Assembly (NCBI RefSeq): GCF_900129555.1
Contig: NZ_FQWC01000001.1
Span: 62,001-126,000, forward strand
From: Flavobacterium defluvii
GTDB taxonomy: Bacteria; Bacteroidota; Bacteroidia; Flavobacteriales; Flavobacteriaceae
DNA: 64,000 nt
Reading direction: 5' to 3'
Position numbers and translations under genes: made by a program
Part shown: piece by piece, positions 1 to 6,950 of the stretch
How positions within the stretch are numbered: position 1 is the stretch's first letter
Layout: each line of letters opens with the position of its first letter
Notes under the pieces: generated by a model
Seen by the model: the letters and a program-made list of their open reading frames with translations, nothing else
Told to the model about the DNA's origin: nothing
Databases searched by the model: none

Positions 1-168
1 TACCAACCGACCTAGCTATATGTTCCCCACCTCCGTAATCATCTAATTGTGGTAAATGCCCAACTTCATGAGAGCTCAATTCAAAGAACTCTACAGAATT
101 TGCTTTTACATTATAATAGGTAATATTTCCATTTTTCGATTCCTCACCTGTAGTCATAGCACCTCCCG
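1..168 (-). pseudogene. Displaced Rhs C-terminal tip with HExxH motif (partial)
   Basis: Read on the minus strand, an open frame leaves the palindromic repeat at 168 and runs off the window at position 1. It contains HEVGH (bases 56-70) followed by a D-D-Y-G-G stretch, the zinc-binding signature of metallopeptidases (HExxH). No Rhs core precedes it: the frame starts abruptly next to the repeat, so this looks like the tip of a polymorphic toxin that has been separated from its carrier. An ATG inside the frame (about 132) could start a short product, but no clear ribosome site was seen. That it is a toxin tip is inferred from the array of similar tip/small-gene pairs just upstream; its end, and any partner gene, lie outside the window. 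Confidence 0.5.
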
Positions 169-375
169 CTGCGCAAATGTCTCTGACTTTGCGCCACACA
201 AACAAATATATTTAAAAACCGTAGATCAATCAAAGTCTCCGACTTTAAAATAATTTTGAAATAACCTTAACTATAGTAAGTCTTATCAAAAATCTACTCA
301 AAAAGTCAGAGACTTTTGAGAACTCTACAATTTCTAAGAACAAAAAAATGCGCAAAGTCAGAGACATTTGCGCAG
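169..375. repeat. Palindromic MITE-like element, copy 1
   Basis: A 207-bp element bounded by perfect 26-bp inverted repeats at 169-194 and 350-375; the ends begin CTGCGCAAATG and finish CATTTGCGCAG. Each end is itself an imperfect palindrome (GCGCAAA, 10 bp, TTTGCGC). Inside are two further palindromes of the form AAAGTC-n-GACTTT (about 233-247 and 300-317). A second copy lies at 1060-1265, about 95 percent identical. It has no coding capacity, so if it moves it depends on an enzyme encoded elsewhere. Both copies lie directly upstream (minus-strand sense) of a displaced Rhs tip. Confidence 0.85.
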
Positions 376-426
376 CTTTTTCAGTTGAACTCTTCGCACA
401 GCTAGGGGTTATACTTTTCACTTAAA

Positions 427-879
427 TCACTTAGAAAGTGGCCTTATATTAACATGCAAACTTTTACATTCTGAATACTCTAAATCAATCATTTCGTTTT
501 TCTCTGAAATTGATATAACAGAATTACCTTTTAGATTATATTCATACCATCTATTTAATTTTAAATCTAAAATTTTAATTTTATGTTTTGGTAAAAGATA
601 AAGAATCTGACTATATCTATCACTTTCATTTATTGAAGAAATAATTAAGAATCTATCTTCTAGCATCTCATATATACAATATCTATAATCTTTAATGGGG
701 CTAAATATAATTTTATCTTTATAATACAGCTCATTTTCCGAATTAAGATGTAATTCAGATTGGTTTAATAAATATTCTTGCGATAAACTACTTTTTTTAT
801 ATTCATAAAAAGGAACTAAATCTTGCGCGCTTATATTAAAAAAAGTAAACAGCAATATAGTTAAGGTTAAAATTTTCAT
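427..879 (-). CDS. Secreted small protein, possible immunity partner of displaced Rhs tip
   Basis: A 150-residue protein with a typical signal peptide (hydrophobic residues 4-17, cleavage probably after N-I-S-A) and no further membrane span. The mature part is rich in aromatic and charged residues and matches no family I recognise. It starts 5 bases after the stop of the displaced Rhs tip at 885, in the same direction. This tight toxin-tip / small-gene pairing is the usual layout of Rhs toxin and immunity genes, so an immunity role in the periplasm is plausible but inferred only from position. The low GC content fits the rest of the tip array and suggests acquired DNA. Confidence 0.6.
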   Translation of the reverse strand: MKILTLTILLFTFFNISAQDLVPFYEYKKSSLSQEYLLNQSELHLNSENELYYKDKIIFSPIKDYRYCIYEMLEDRFLIISSINESDRYSQILYLLPKHKIKILDLKLNRWYEYNLKGNSVISISEKNEMIDLEYSECKSLHVNIRPLSK

Positions 880-884
880 ATGAT

Positions 885-1059
885 TTATTTTTTTAATGTA
901 TATATTGAAGAACCTCCATTTATTCCTTTTTGATTTCCATAAGAACTTGGCAAGTTCCTTTCATAACTTATTGTCCATTTATCATACCAACCGTTTTTGG
1001 TAAAAACCTGAGTTCCTTGATCATTTTTAACAAAAAAGTAGCAAAATGGCTTGTCTCCG
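885..1059 (-). pseudogene. Displaced Rhs C-terminal tip, second cassette
   Basis: A minus-strand frame of about 58 codons that emerges from the palindromic element at 1060 and ends at a TAA at 885. The peptide (it starts G-D-K-P-F-C-Y and ends S-I-Y-T-L-K-K) is rich in Gly, Asn, Tyr and Lys, as Rhs tips often are. It has no Rhs core in front. A GTG inside the repeat (1088) could open it artificially, but that start looks accidental. The following gene begins 5 bases later. I read it as the remains of an older C-terminal tip left behind when the main rhs gene acquired a new one; the toxic activity, if any, cannot be named. Confidence 0.5.
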
Positions 1060-1265
1060 CTGCGCAAATGTCTCTGACTTTGCGCCACACAAACAAATAT
1101 ATTTAAAAACCGTAGATCTATTAAAGCCTCCGACTTTAAAATAATTTTGAAATAACCTTAACTATAGTAAGTCTTACCAAAAATCTACTCAAAAAAGTCA
1201 GAAACTTTTGAGAACTCTACAATTTCTAAGAAAAAAAATGCGCAAAGTCAGAGACATTTGCGCAG
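1060..1265. repeat. Palindromic MITE-like element, copy 2
   Basis: Second copy (206 bp) of the element at 169-375, with the same perfect 26-bp inverted ends at 1060-1085 and 1240-1265 and the same internal palindromes. The two copies differ by a handful of substitutions and small indels. They also share about 15 bp outside the right end (a C-T-run then CAGTTGAAC), so the repeated unit may be larger than the inverted-repeat element, or both copies may have arisen by cassette duplication rather than independent insertion. No clear target-site duplication is visible. Confidence 0.85.
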
Positions 1266-1284
1266 CTTTTCAGTTGAACCGGAT

Positions 1285-1318
1285 TATAAAAAAGCCACTC
1301 CGTTATGGGAATGGCTTC
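1285..1318 (-). terminator. Rho-independent terminator after the 1335-1721 gene
   Basis: Minus-strand hairpin with arms AGCCATTCC and GGAGTGGCT (one mismatch), followed by a run of T. It lies 17 bases past the stop of the gene ending at 1335, separating that cassette from the next palindromic element. Confidence 0.8.
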
Positions 1319-1334
1319 AATTACTTTAATTATT

Positions 1335-1721
1335 TCACATAGAAGAACGTAAATGCTTTTTAGGTAAATCTTTTTTCTTCCTCTGATTATAATAACTATT
1401 CATTTCTTCCTTAGAAAAGTAGCAATAAACCATATAGCTATCAAAATCTTTATCAGTGTATGCAGATTTAACATTAACAATATCATACGCCATAAAAAAT
1501 GCTTTCGCTTCTGCTCGATAATTTCGTGTATTATTAATTTCCCCACTTAAAAAATGAACAGCAAAAGGCATATAATGTATTCTTTTTTTATCTTTTAATA
1601 TTCCATACGTTTCTTTTTGCTTATTTATATAAGTTTCAACTTCATATTGCTTATATGCTACAAAAAGGAGAATTATTGTGATAGTAATTATCAACGATTT
1701 CTTTAATATTATTGTTTTCAT
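1335..1721 (-). CDS. Membrane-anchored small protein, possible Rhs immunity protein
   Basis: A 128-residue protein with one N-terminal membrane span (about residues 8-22, I-I-T-I-T-I-I-L-L-F) and a basic, tyrosine-rich remainder that should face the periplasm. Its ATG overlaps the stop of the preceding broken Rhs tip by 4 bases (ATGA), so the two were translationally coupled. That coupling and the membrane anchor are what one expects of an immunity protein matched to the tip, but no family is recognised. It ends in a clear terminator. The gene itself looks intact although its partner tip is frameshifted. Confidence 0.65.
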   Translation of the reverse strand: MKTIILKKSLIITITIILLFVAYKQYEVETYINKQKETYGILKDKKRIHYMPFAVHFLSGEINNTRNYRAEAKAFFMAYDIVNVKSAYTDKDFDSYMVYCYFSKEEMNSYYNQRKKKDLPKKHLRSSM

Positions 1722-2180
1722 AAGTTATTGTTTGCCCAAGATGTTCCATTCCATTTATATGTACCCGAAGACAGATTTGTAAAATTAGAAATTAAATCAG
1801 ACAATCCACTAGCTTTCTTTTTCGAATCTTCTTCATTTTTCGTTGTTTTACCAAAATCAAAGTTTAAGTGCGTAACCTTATTTTTATCATTTTTAAAATA
1901 ATAGTCAGCACCTACGAACCCTGCATCTAACATTTCACCCGCAGTAGGAAACTCAGGCGTGTTGTACCACATTAATTTATCAATCAAGGCTTCAGCGTAG
2001 CTCAGCATAGTAAGCTAATTCCGCTGCATTTTTTTTGCCAGCCATTAAAGCCGCTAAATAAACTGTCCAATAATGTCCATCAGTCTCGTAATTTCCATTG
2101 GGGTCAATAAAAGTGAGCGGAGTCATTTAATAGAATTGAGTTGTCTGCTGAAAAGAATATGGAGATAAAGCAGGGTTATT
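1718..2180 (-). pseudogene. Frameshifted Rhs core end plus C-terminal tip
   Basis: Just after the stop of the 2185 gene the minus strand reads N-P-A-L-S-P-Y-S-F, then in another frame S-A-D-N-S-I-L-L-N-D, then back in the first frame P-L-T-F-I-D-P-N-G. The last is the usual exit of an Rhs core. At least two compensating single-base indels and an in-frame stop (about 2122) are therefore present. The tip continues with D-G-H-Y-W-T-V-Y-L and breaks again near 2005, after which a 96-residue frame runs to the stop at 1718. D-G-H-Y-W openings resemble the DUF6765 class of Rhs tips, but most of such a domain would be missing. This is a decayed former tip of the neighbouring rhs gene. Confidence 0.75.
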
Positions 2181-2184
2181 TATT

Positions 2185-2748
2185 TTATTCTAAAATTCCT
2201 CCACTTAATTTCTTTGCATCTTGCAAAAGAGAATTACCTAGTGTGATATTTTTAGGCAAATATTTTCCTTCTAAATAATACTTACCAAGAATATACTTAG
2301 CATTTGGATGCTCTTTATCAGATGCTCTTTTTAGATAATGCAAAGCCATTTTTCTGGTTTCTTCATCTAAAAAATCAATTTCAGGTAAACTAGTTGATGA
2401 GTTTTTTTCATCTAATTCGACTAGTCCCATAAATACATTTAGGGATGCTTCAGAATAATTCCATTTGTTTGACACTATAATTGAATAAATCAATGCGCCA
2501 TGATATGTATTAACCTTAGCGATACTATCATAAAAGTTTTTATCAAATTTATTAATTAATTTTTCTTTAAATTTTGGAGCTAAATTTTCTTCGTTTTTTG
2601 CTTTAGCTAATTGTGTATCATTAAATTCAACAATATATTTTTTCTCATAATCTTTAAATGCTGAATTATAAATGTAATCAGTATAATATTTCAATACTAT
2701 TAAAACTATACAAACAAGAATGATACTTAAAAACAACTTTTTTTTCAT
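2185..2748 (-). CDS. Membrane-anchored Sel1-like repeat protein, predicted Rhs immunity
   Basis: A 187-residue protein with one N-terminal hydrophobic span (residues 4-22) and a C-terminal helical region holding a Sel1-like repeat (A-L-H-Y-L-K-R-A-S-D ... A-K-Y-I-L-G-K-Y-Y-L-E-G-K, about residues 136-175). Sel1/TPR-like repeats mediate protein binding. It starts 6 bases after the stop of the large rhs gene at 2755, in the classical position of the cognate immunity gene. Neutralisation of the rhs tip is inferred from that position; the anchor suggests action at the inner membrane or periplasm. A general Sel1 protein with another role remains possible. Confidence 0.7.
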   Translation of the reverse strand: MKKKLFLSIILVCIVLIVLKYYTDYIYNSAFKDYEKKYIVEFNDTQLAKAKNEENLAPKFKEKLINKFDKNFYDSIAKVNTYHGALIYSIIVSNKWNYSEASLNVFMGLVELDEKNSSTSLPEIDFLDEETRKMALHYLKRASDKEHPNAKYILGKYYLEGKYLPKNITLGNSLLQDAKKLSGGILE

Positions 2749-2754
2749 ATTTTT

Positions 2755-5700
2755 TTAATTAGGTTCTGCAATATCTTTTAAAGTTACCGGGTCAATTTCT
2801 ACAGGTTGCCAATTCCAAGGACGCGTACCAACTAGTTCATGTCCTCTATATATATTCCATTGTCCTTTATCACCAGGACGGCCACTAAAAAAATGACCAC
2901 TACTATTATCTTCTGATGGCGAAACAAGTTTAGTTGAACCAACAAATATTACTTTAGAAAATTCTTCATAACCAGAAGCCGTTTCAAGAATTCCACCTCT
3001 TTCTCCATTCATACAAGCATAAGAAATAAAAGTTCCTCCATTTCTTTTTATCTCAACCCATTTTTCTCCGACCGATGATTTAGTCAAAAAGTCATCTAAA
3101 TCATTTGCAAATATCCTAGTCCCATCTAATTTTGAACCTTTGTAAGTTAAATGCTTTATATACCCATGTCCAAAATATCTTACCGCATCATCAGTTATAT
3201 CTTCTATTAGTGCATAAGCAGTTCTAACCATTTTTTGTTCTTCTACATCTCGTTTTGAATATAAAGTAGGGAAACCAATTAAAAATGATGGAGGTCTTGC
3301 ACTTGAATTCGTATGGTAAGCAATTGCATCTGTTACATTTGATATTTCTCCATTCTCTTTATTAGTATATTGCCCTGTATCCCAATCATAATATATCCCT
3401 GATTGTCCTGCTCGCGGAGCCATTCCATCAAGGTCTATAAAATAAACAGGATTATTAAAAGCATAATTATAAGGACTAAACCTTCTCATTTGTTCTGCTA
3501 AAGGATCAATATTCATCCAGCGACCAAGTGCTGGATCATAATTACGTGCACCATAGTCGTAAAAGTTAAGCCCCAGCTCGTCTTGAAGCTCCTTTCCATT
3601 GTACTTATACTTATTCTCCACACCTGTTTTAACAGTATTATACCCTTCTTGTTTCAATCCAAAAGGATAGAAATTACTCTCTTCTTTAATAGCAAGCGTT
3701 TTATCATAACTTACACGAACATTACCCAAATGATCCTTGTATTGGTATACATACTTATAAGATCCTGACACAGGTTCAACATAACCTTCGGTAGTTGGAA
3801 AAAATTTCAATGCCGCATTATCATATTGGTATCCTCCAAGATAATCAGTAGTTGTAACACTTGCCGGTGAAGTAACTGTTACGATTTTCTGTACTTTCTG
3901 CCCTGTTGCATTGTAAAGATATACAATGTTTCCTGTTGTGGCAAAAGTTATTTTAGTTGGCAGGTTTAAATGGTTATAAGTGATGGCTGTGATGTTTTTG
4001 TTATTGTCTTTGGTCATATTACCATTAGCATCATAGCTATAATCATCAACCGTATTGGCTGCACTGTCTACAAAACCGCCTGCTTTATAAGTAGTAGCAT
4101 TATCCACCACTTTTGTAAGCTGGTTTAAATTATTAGTAGAGCCATAACTATATGCTAAATTATCAATTTGCTTGATAGAAGCAACATCTCCATTACGAAC
4201 CAGAGACATAATGTTTCCGTTTTTGTCGTAGGTTAAAGTTTCATCGTAATAATTATTTACAGTACCATTTTGCTTAAAGATAGCGGTTCTTAAACGATTT
4301 AAATTGTCGTATGCATACGCGTAACCTCTTATTATAGCTTCAGAGTTATTACTTGTCCAATAGGTCTCTGCAATGTTTCCATTATATAAAGCACTTACAC
4401 CTGCTGTAGCTGCTGTGTTATAATTTATCTTAAAAGCAAAAAGATCTTTAGGATCTCCTGATTTACTCAATGCATTTACATCATTAATTCCTGTAAGCCA
4501 TCCGCGAATGTTATACGTATAATTTACGTTTTGTGTTGGCGCGGCTGTAGTGTTTCCTACTTTTTTAGAAATTAACTGTCCTAATTCATCATAGGTATTG
4601 CTGGCAATTAATTCAATTGTACCACTGTTTATTTGATGAGTCTGAGTTAATAAACGATCCTGAGCAGAGTATGTAAAAACATCTTTGGTCATAAGCTCTG
4701 TATCTGTACTCAGCCTTTTATGTCTGGTAATGCTGTACTGCAATTCTCCTGAAAAAGGGTCAAGGTTACTATCTGTATAGGTATAACCTCCTAAATGATT
4801 TTGGGTATACGCACGAATAGGTCTGGCTTTTGCATCATATAGTGTATATGAAGATTCGTTTTTATACAAAGTACTGCTTTCTAAAACACGCACCCAAGAA
4901 CCTGTTGCCAAGCCTTTTGGTTTTACAGTTGTATTGTAATATACTGCCTGCGACTCTACAGAAGCCGGAATTGTTGGCGCATTAGGAAAATTATAATCGT
5001 CATAATAATTAACCGTTAATACATGATATCCAGATGTAGGCCATACAGTGTTACTATAACGAAAAGCCACGCCATTTATAGTCGTATTTGTTGCCGCAGC
5101 AATTTTAGTTTCACTAGGATTTGTCGTTACTGCATTTTGAGCGTCCTGCCATGTTTTTCTATCGGCAGTTGTAACTGTACCCGGCATCCATGCTGTAAGA
5201 ATTGCACGATTGAAGGCATCGTATTTAGTTACTGCCCATCCTGTAGAGGTTAAATCTGTAAAAGGTGAATTTGCAGGACCAGTAGCTACTGCTCTGTCTA
5301 GTTTATCATAAACGATAAATTCCCATTGTTTGCCTGGTAATTTTTTCTCAACAAGTCGGTTACGATAATCGTATTTGTACTGATAACATAAATCGTTTAG
5401 AATTGTTGCGGTAAGCGCAGCATCAGCTTTTGGTGGAATTACATAAGTAAGGTTTCCATATTGATCATACACATAATAGGTATCGTGTTTTTCATTTGTT
5501 GTTCCTGTTCCTACTTTACCATACGTCCTTTTCAAGATAACCTGTCCTAATTTATTTTTGAACTCTACAGTTGCTCCGTTTAGCTCTGTTGGTGCTGCAG
5601 CTGTATTCTCATCATAAGTAACTGTTTTTGTAAGCTGGTTGGCATCATAAAAAACATTTGCGGCTGCATTTCCTAAAGAGATATCATACAATCCTAATGT

Positions 5701-6936
5701 ACTATTCCAGGTTGTAATGGCATTAAAACTTTTTACATCACTAGCCGCATTAGCCAAATAATCTATTTTTATTTCATGACCTAAACCCAATCTCCAGTCG
5801 TTTCCTGGAGCTGCTTGTTTTGAAACTCTGTTTAATGGAGAATTTTCTAACGATTTTTCACTATATGGGTAATTAGTTGCCTCTAAAGCTGGGTTTCCAT
5901 TTTTTGTGGAATTTGGAGTTCCATAATATGACGTTAAATTACTAACCGCTGCTGTTTCAAAAGCCATATTATAACCTTCTGATTTATAAGGCAGGTATTC
6001 TTTTATTTGTCTGCCATAAATATCGTACTCAATAGGCGTAATAATGTCTTTTCCGGTATTCGACTGCTGGTTGCCATTTTTTTGAATCGGTCTTCCTAAT
6101 CCATCAAAATAAGTAATATCTACTTTGGCTTTATTAGCATCCAAAGCTGTATAAACTGTCTGAGAAGCTTGTTTATAGGTTTTGGTAATAACATAATTTT
6201 GATCCTGAGATGGGGCTGCTAAACTTGCACAATCTGTACTTGTACCAAATACTAATGGGCAATTGTCTGTATTATTTCTCACATAGTTTCCTGCTGGTTT
6301 TAAACATTGTGTTACAAATGTAAGCGGGTCACCAAGAGTATCCAGATCATTGTCTAAATACCATTTTGTATTAGGGTTTAATGTTGCATCAGCATCATTA
6401 CAATCCAAATTATTATTGGCATATCCTGTTGGTTTTACACTATAAAAAACCGTTCCTCCTGCCGAATTTCCAAAGGTATCATTGTCATTATCCTTATAAA
6501 AAGTCTGAGGAGCAATATTGGTTATATTGGCAGTTGTATCATCATAGTCTGAATTATTGGTTACATAACCTGTTGGTTTTGCACTATAATACACACTTAC
6601 ATTTGGATTACCATACGTATCACTATCAGCATCTCTGTAAAAATACTGCGGAGGTATATTGGTAATATTAGCATTATTATCATCTAAATCTGACTGATTG
6701 TCAACATACCCATTGGGCTTAGTCTGACTAAAAACATAAACAGCAGGATCTCCATAACCATCTTTGTCAAAATCACGATTCCATTGATAACCTGTTGGGT
6801 CTTCTCCTCCTGGGTCAACTACAGCTGCCGCTGCAGGAGTATCAACTGGTGCCGTCTGAAGAGAGTCTATTTGTTGCGCATAACCCCAAAAAGCAGACAG
6901 TTGGAGAAATATAATATATAATAATCTGTTTTTCAT
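2755..6936 (-). CDS. Rhs/YD-repeat polymorphic toxin with DUF6443-type core
   Basis: A 1393-residue secreted protein. Order: signal peptide (1-20, ending G-Y-A-Q); four Asp/Asn-rich repeats of about 45 residues (about 48-230; pattern Y-x-D-x-D-x-D-x-x-G-N-P) like thrombospondin type-3 calcium-binding repeats; a DUF6443-like start (Y-F-D-G-L-G-R-P-I-Q); many YD repeats; and the core exit D-P-A-L-G-R-W-M-N-I-D-P-L-A-E followed by N-P-V-Y-F-I-D-L-D-G near 1165. Everything after about residue 1171 is the variable tip (223 residues). The tip has G-H-G (His about 1257) and S-Y-A-C-M-N-G-E (Cys about 1308), which could form a His/Cys protease dyad; this is inference. A putative immunity gene follows immediately, and a second Rhs gene precedes it by 14 bases. 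Confidence 0.9.
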   Translation of the reverse strand: MKNRLLYIIFLQLSAFWGYAQQIDSLQTAPVDTPAAAAVVDPGGEDPTGYQWNRDFDKDGYGDPAVYVFSQTKPNGYVDNQSDLDDNNANITNIPPQYFYRDADSDTYGNPNVSVYYSAKPTGYVTNNSDYDDTTANITNIAPQTFYKDNDNDTFGNSAGGTVFYSVKPTGYANNNLDCNDADATLNPNTKWYLDNDLDTLGDPLTFVTQCLKPAGNYVRNNTDNCPLVFGTSTDCASLAAPSQDQNYVITKTYKQASQTVYTALDANKAKVDITYFDGLGRPIQKNGNQQSNTGKDIITPIEYDIYGRQIKEYLPYKSEGYNMAFETAAVSNLTSYYGTPNSTKNGNPALEATNYPYSEKSLENSPLNRVSKQAAPGNDWRLGLGHEIKIDYLANAASDVKSFNAITTWNSTLGLYDISLGNAAANVFYDANQLTKTVTYDENTAAAPTELNGATVEFKNKLGQVILKRTYGKVGTGTTNEKHDTYYVYDQYGNLTYVIPPKADAALTATILNDLCYQYKYDYRNRLVEKKLPGKQWEFIVYDKLDRAVATGPANSPFTDLTSTGWAVTKYDAFNRAILTAWMPGTVTTADRKTWQDAQNAVTTNPSETKIAAATNTTINGVAFRYSNTVWPTSGYHVLTVNYYDDYNFPNAPTIPASVESQAVYYNTTVKPKGLATGSWVRVLESSTLYKNESSYTLYDAKARPIRAYTQNHLGGYTYTDSNLDPFSGELQYSITRHKRLSTDTELMTKDVFTYSAQDRLLTQTHQINSGTIELIASNTYDELGQLISKKVGNTTAAPTQNVNYTYNIRGWLTGINDVNALSKSGDPKDLFAFKINYNTAATAGVSALYNGNIAETYWTSNNSEAIIRGYAYAYDNLNRLRTAIFKQNGTVNNYYDETLTYDKNGNIMSLVRNGDVASIKQIDNLAYSYGSTNNLNQLTKVVDNATTYKAGGFVDSAANTVDDYSYDANGNMTKDNNKNITAITYNHLNLPTKITFATTGNIVYLYNATGQKVQKIVTVTSPASVTTTDYLGGYQYDNAALKFFPTTEGYVEPVSGSYKYVYQYKDHLGNVRVSYDKTLAIKEESNFYPFGLKQEGYNTVKTGVENKYKYNGKELQDELGLNFYDYGARNYDPALGRWMNIDPLAEQMRRFSPYNYAFNNPVYFIDLDGMAPRAGQSGIYYDWDTGQYTNKENGEISNVTDAIAYHTNSSARPPSFLIGFPTLYSKRDVEEQKMVRTAYALIEDITDDAVRYFGHGYIKHLTYKGSKLDGTRIFANDLDDFLTKSSVGEKWVEIKRNGGTFISYACMNGERGGILETASGYEEFSKVIFVGSTKLVSPSEDNSSGHFFSGRPGDKGQWNIYRGHELVGTRPWNWQPVEIDPVTLKDIAEPN

Positions 6937-6950
6937 TTTGCTTTAAGGTG

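Noticed and set aside
169..1265. Insertion sequence
   Set aside because: The paired palindromic elements contain no transposase frame and no clear target duplication, so they are listed only as non-autonomous repeats.
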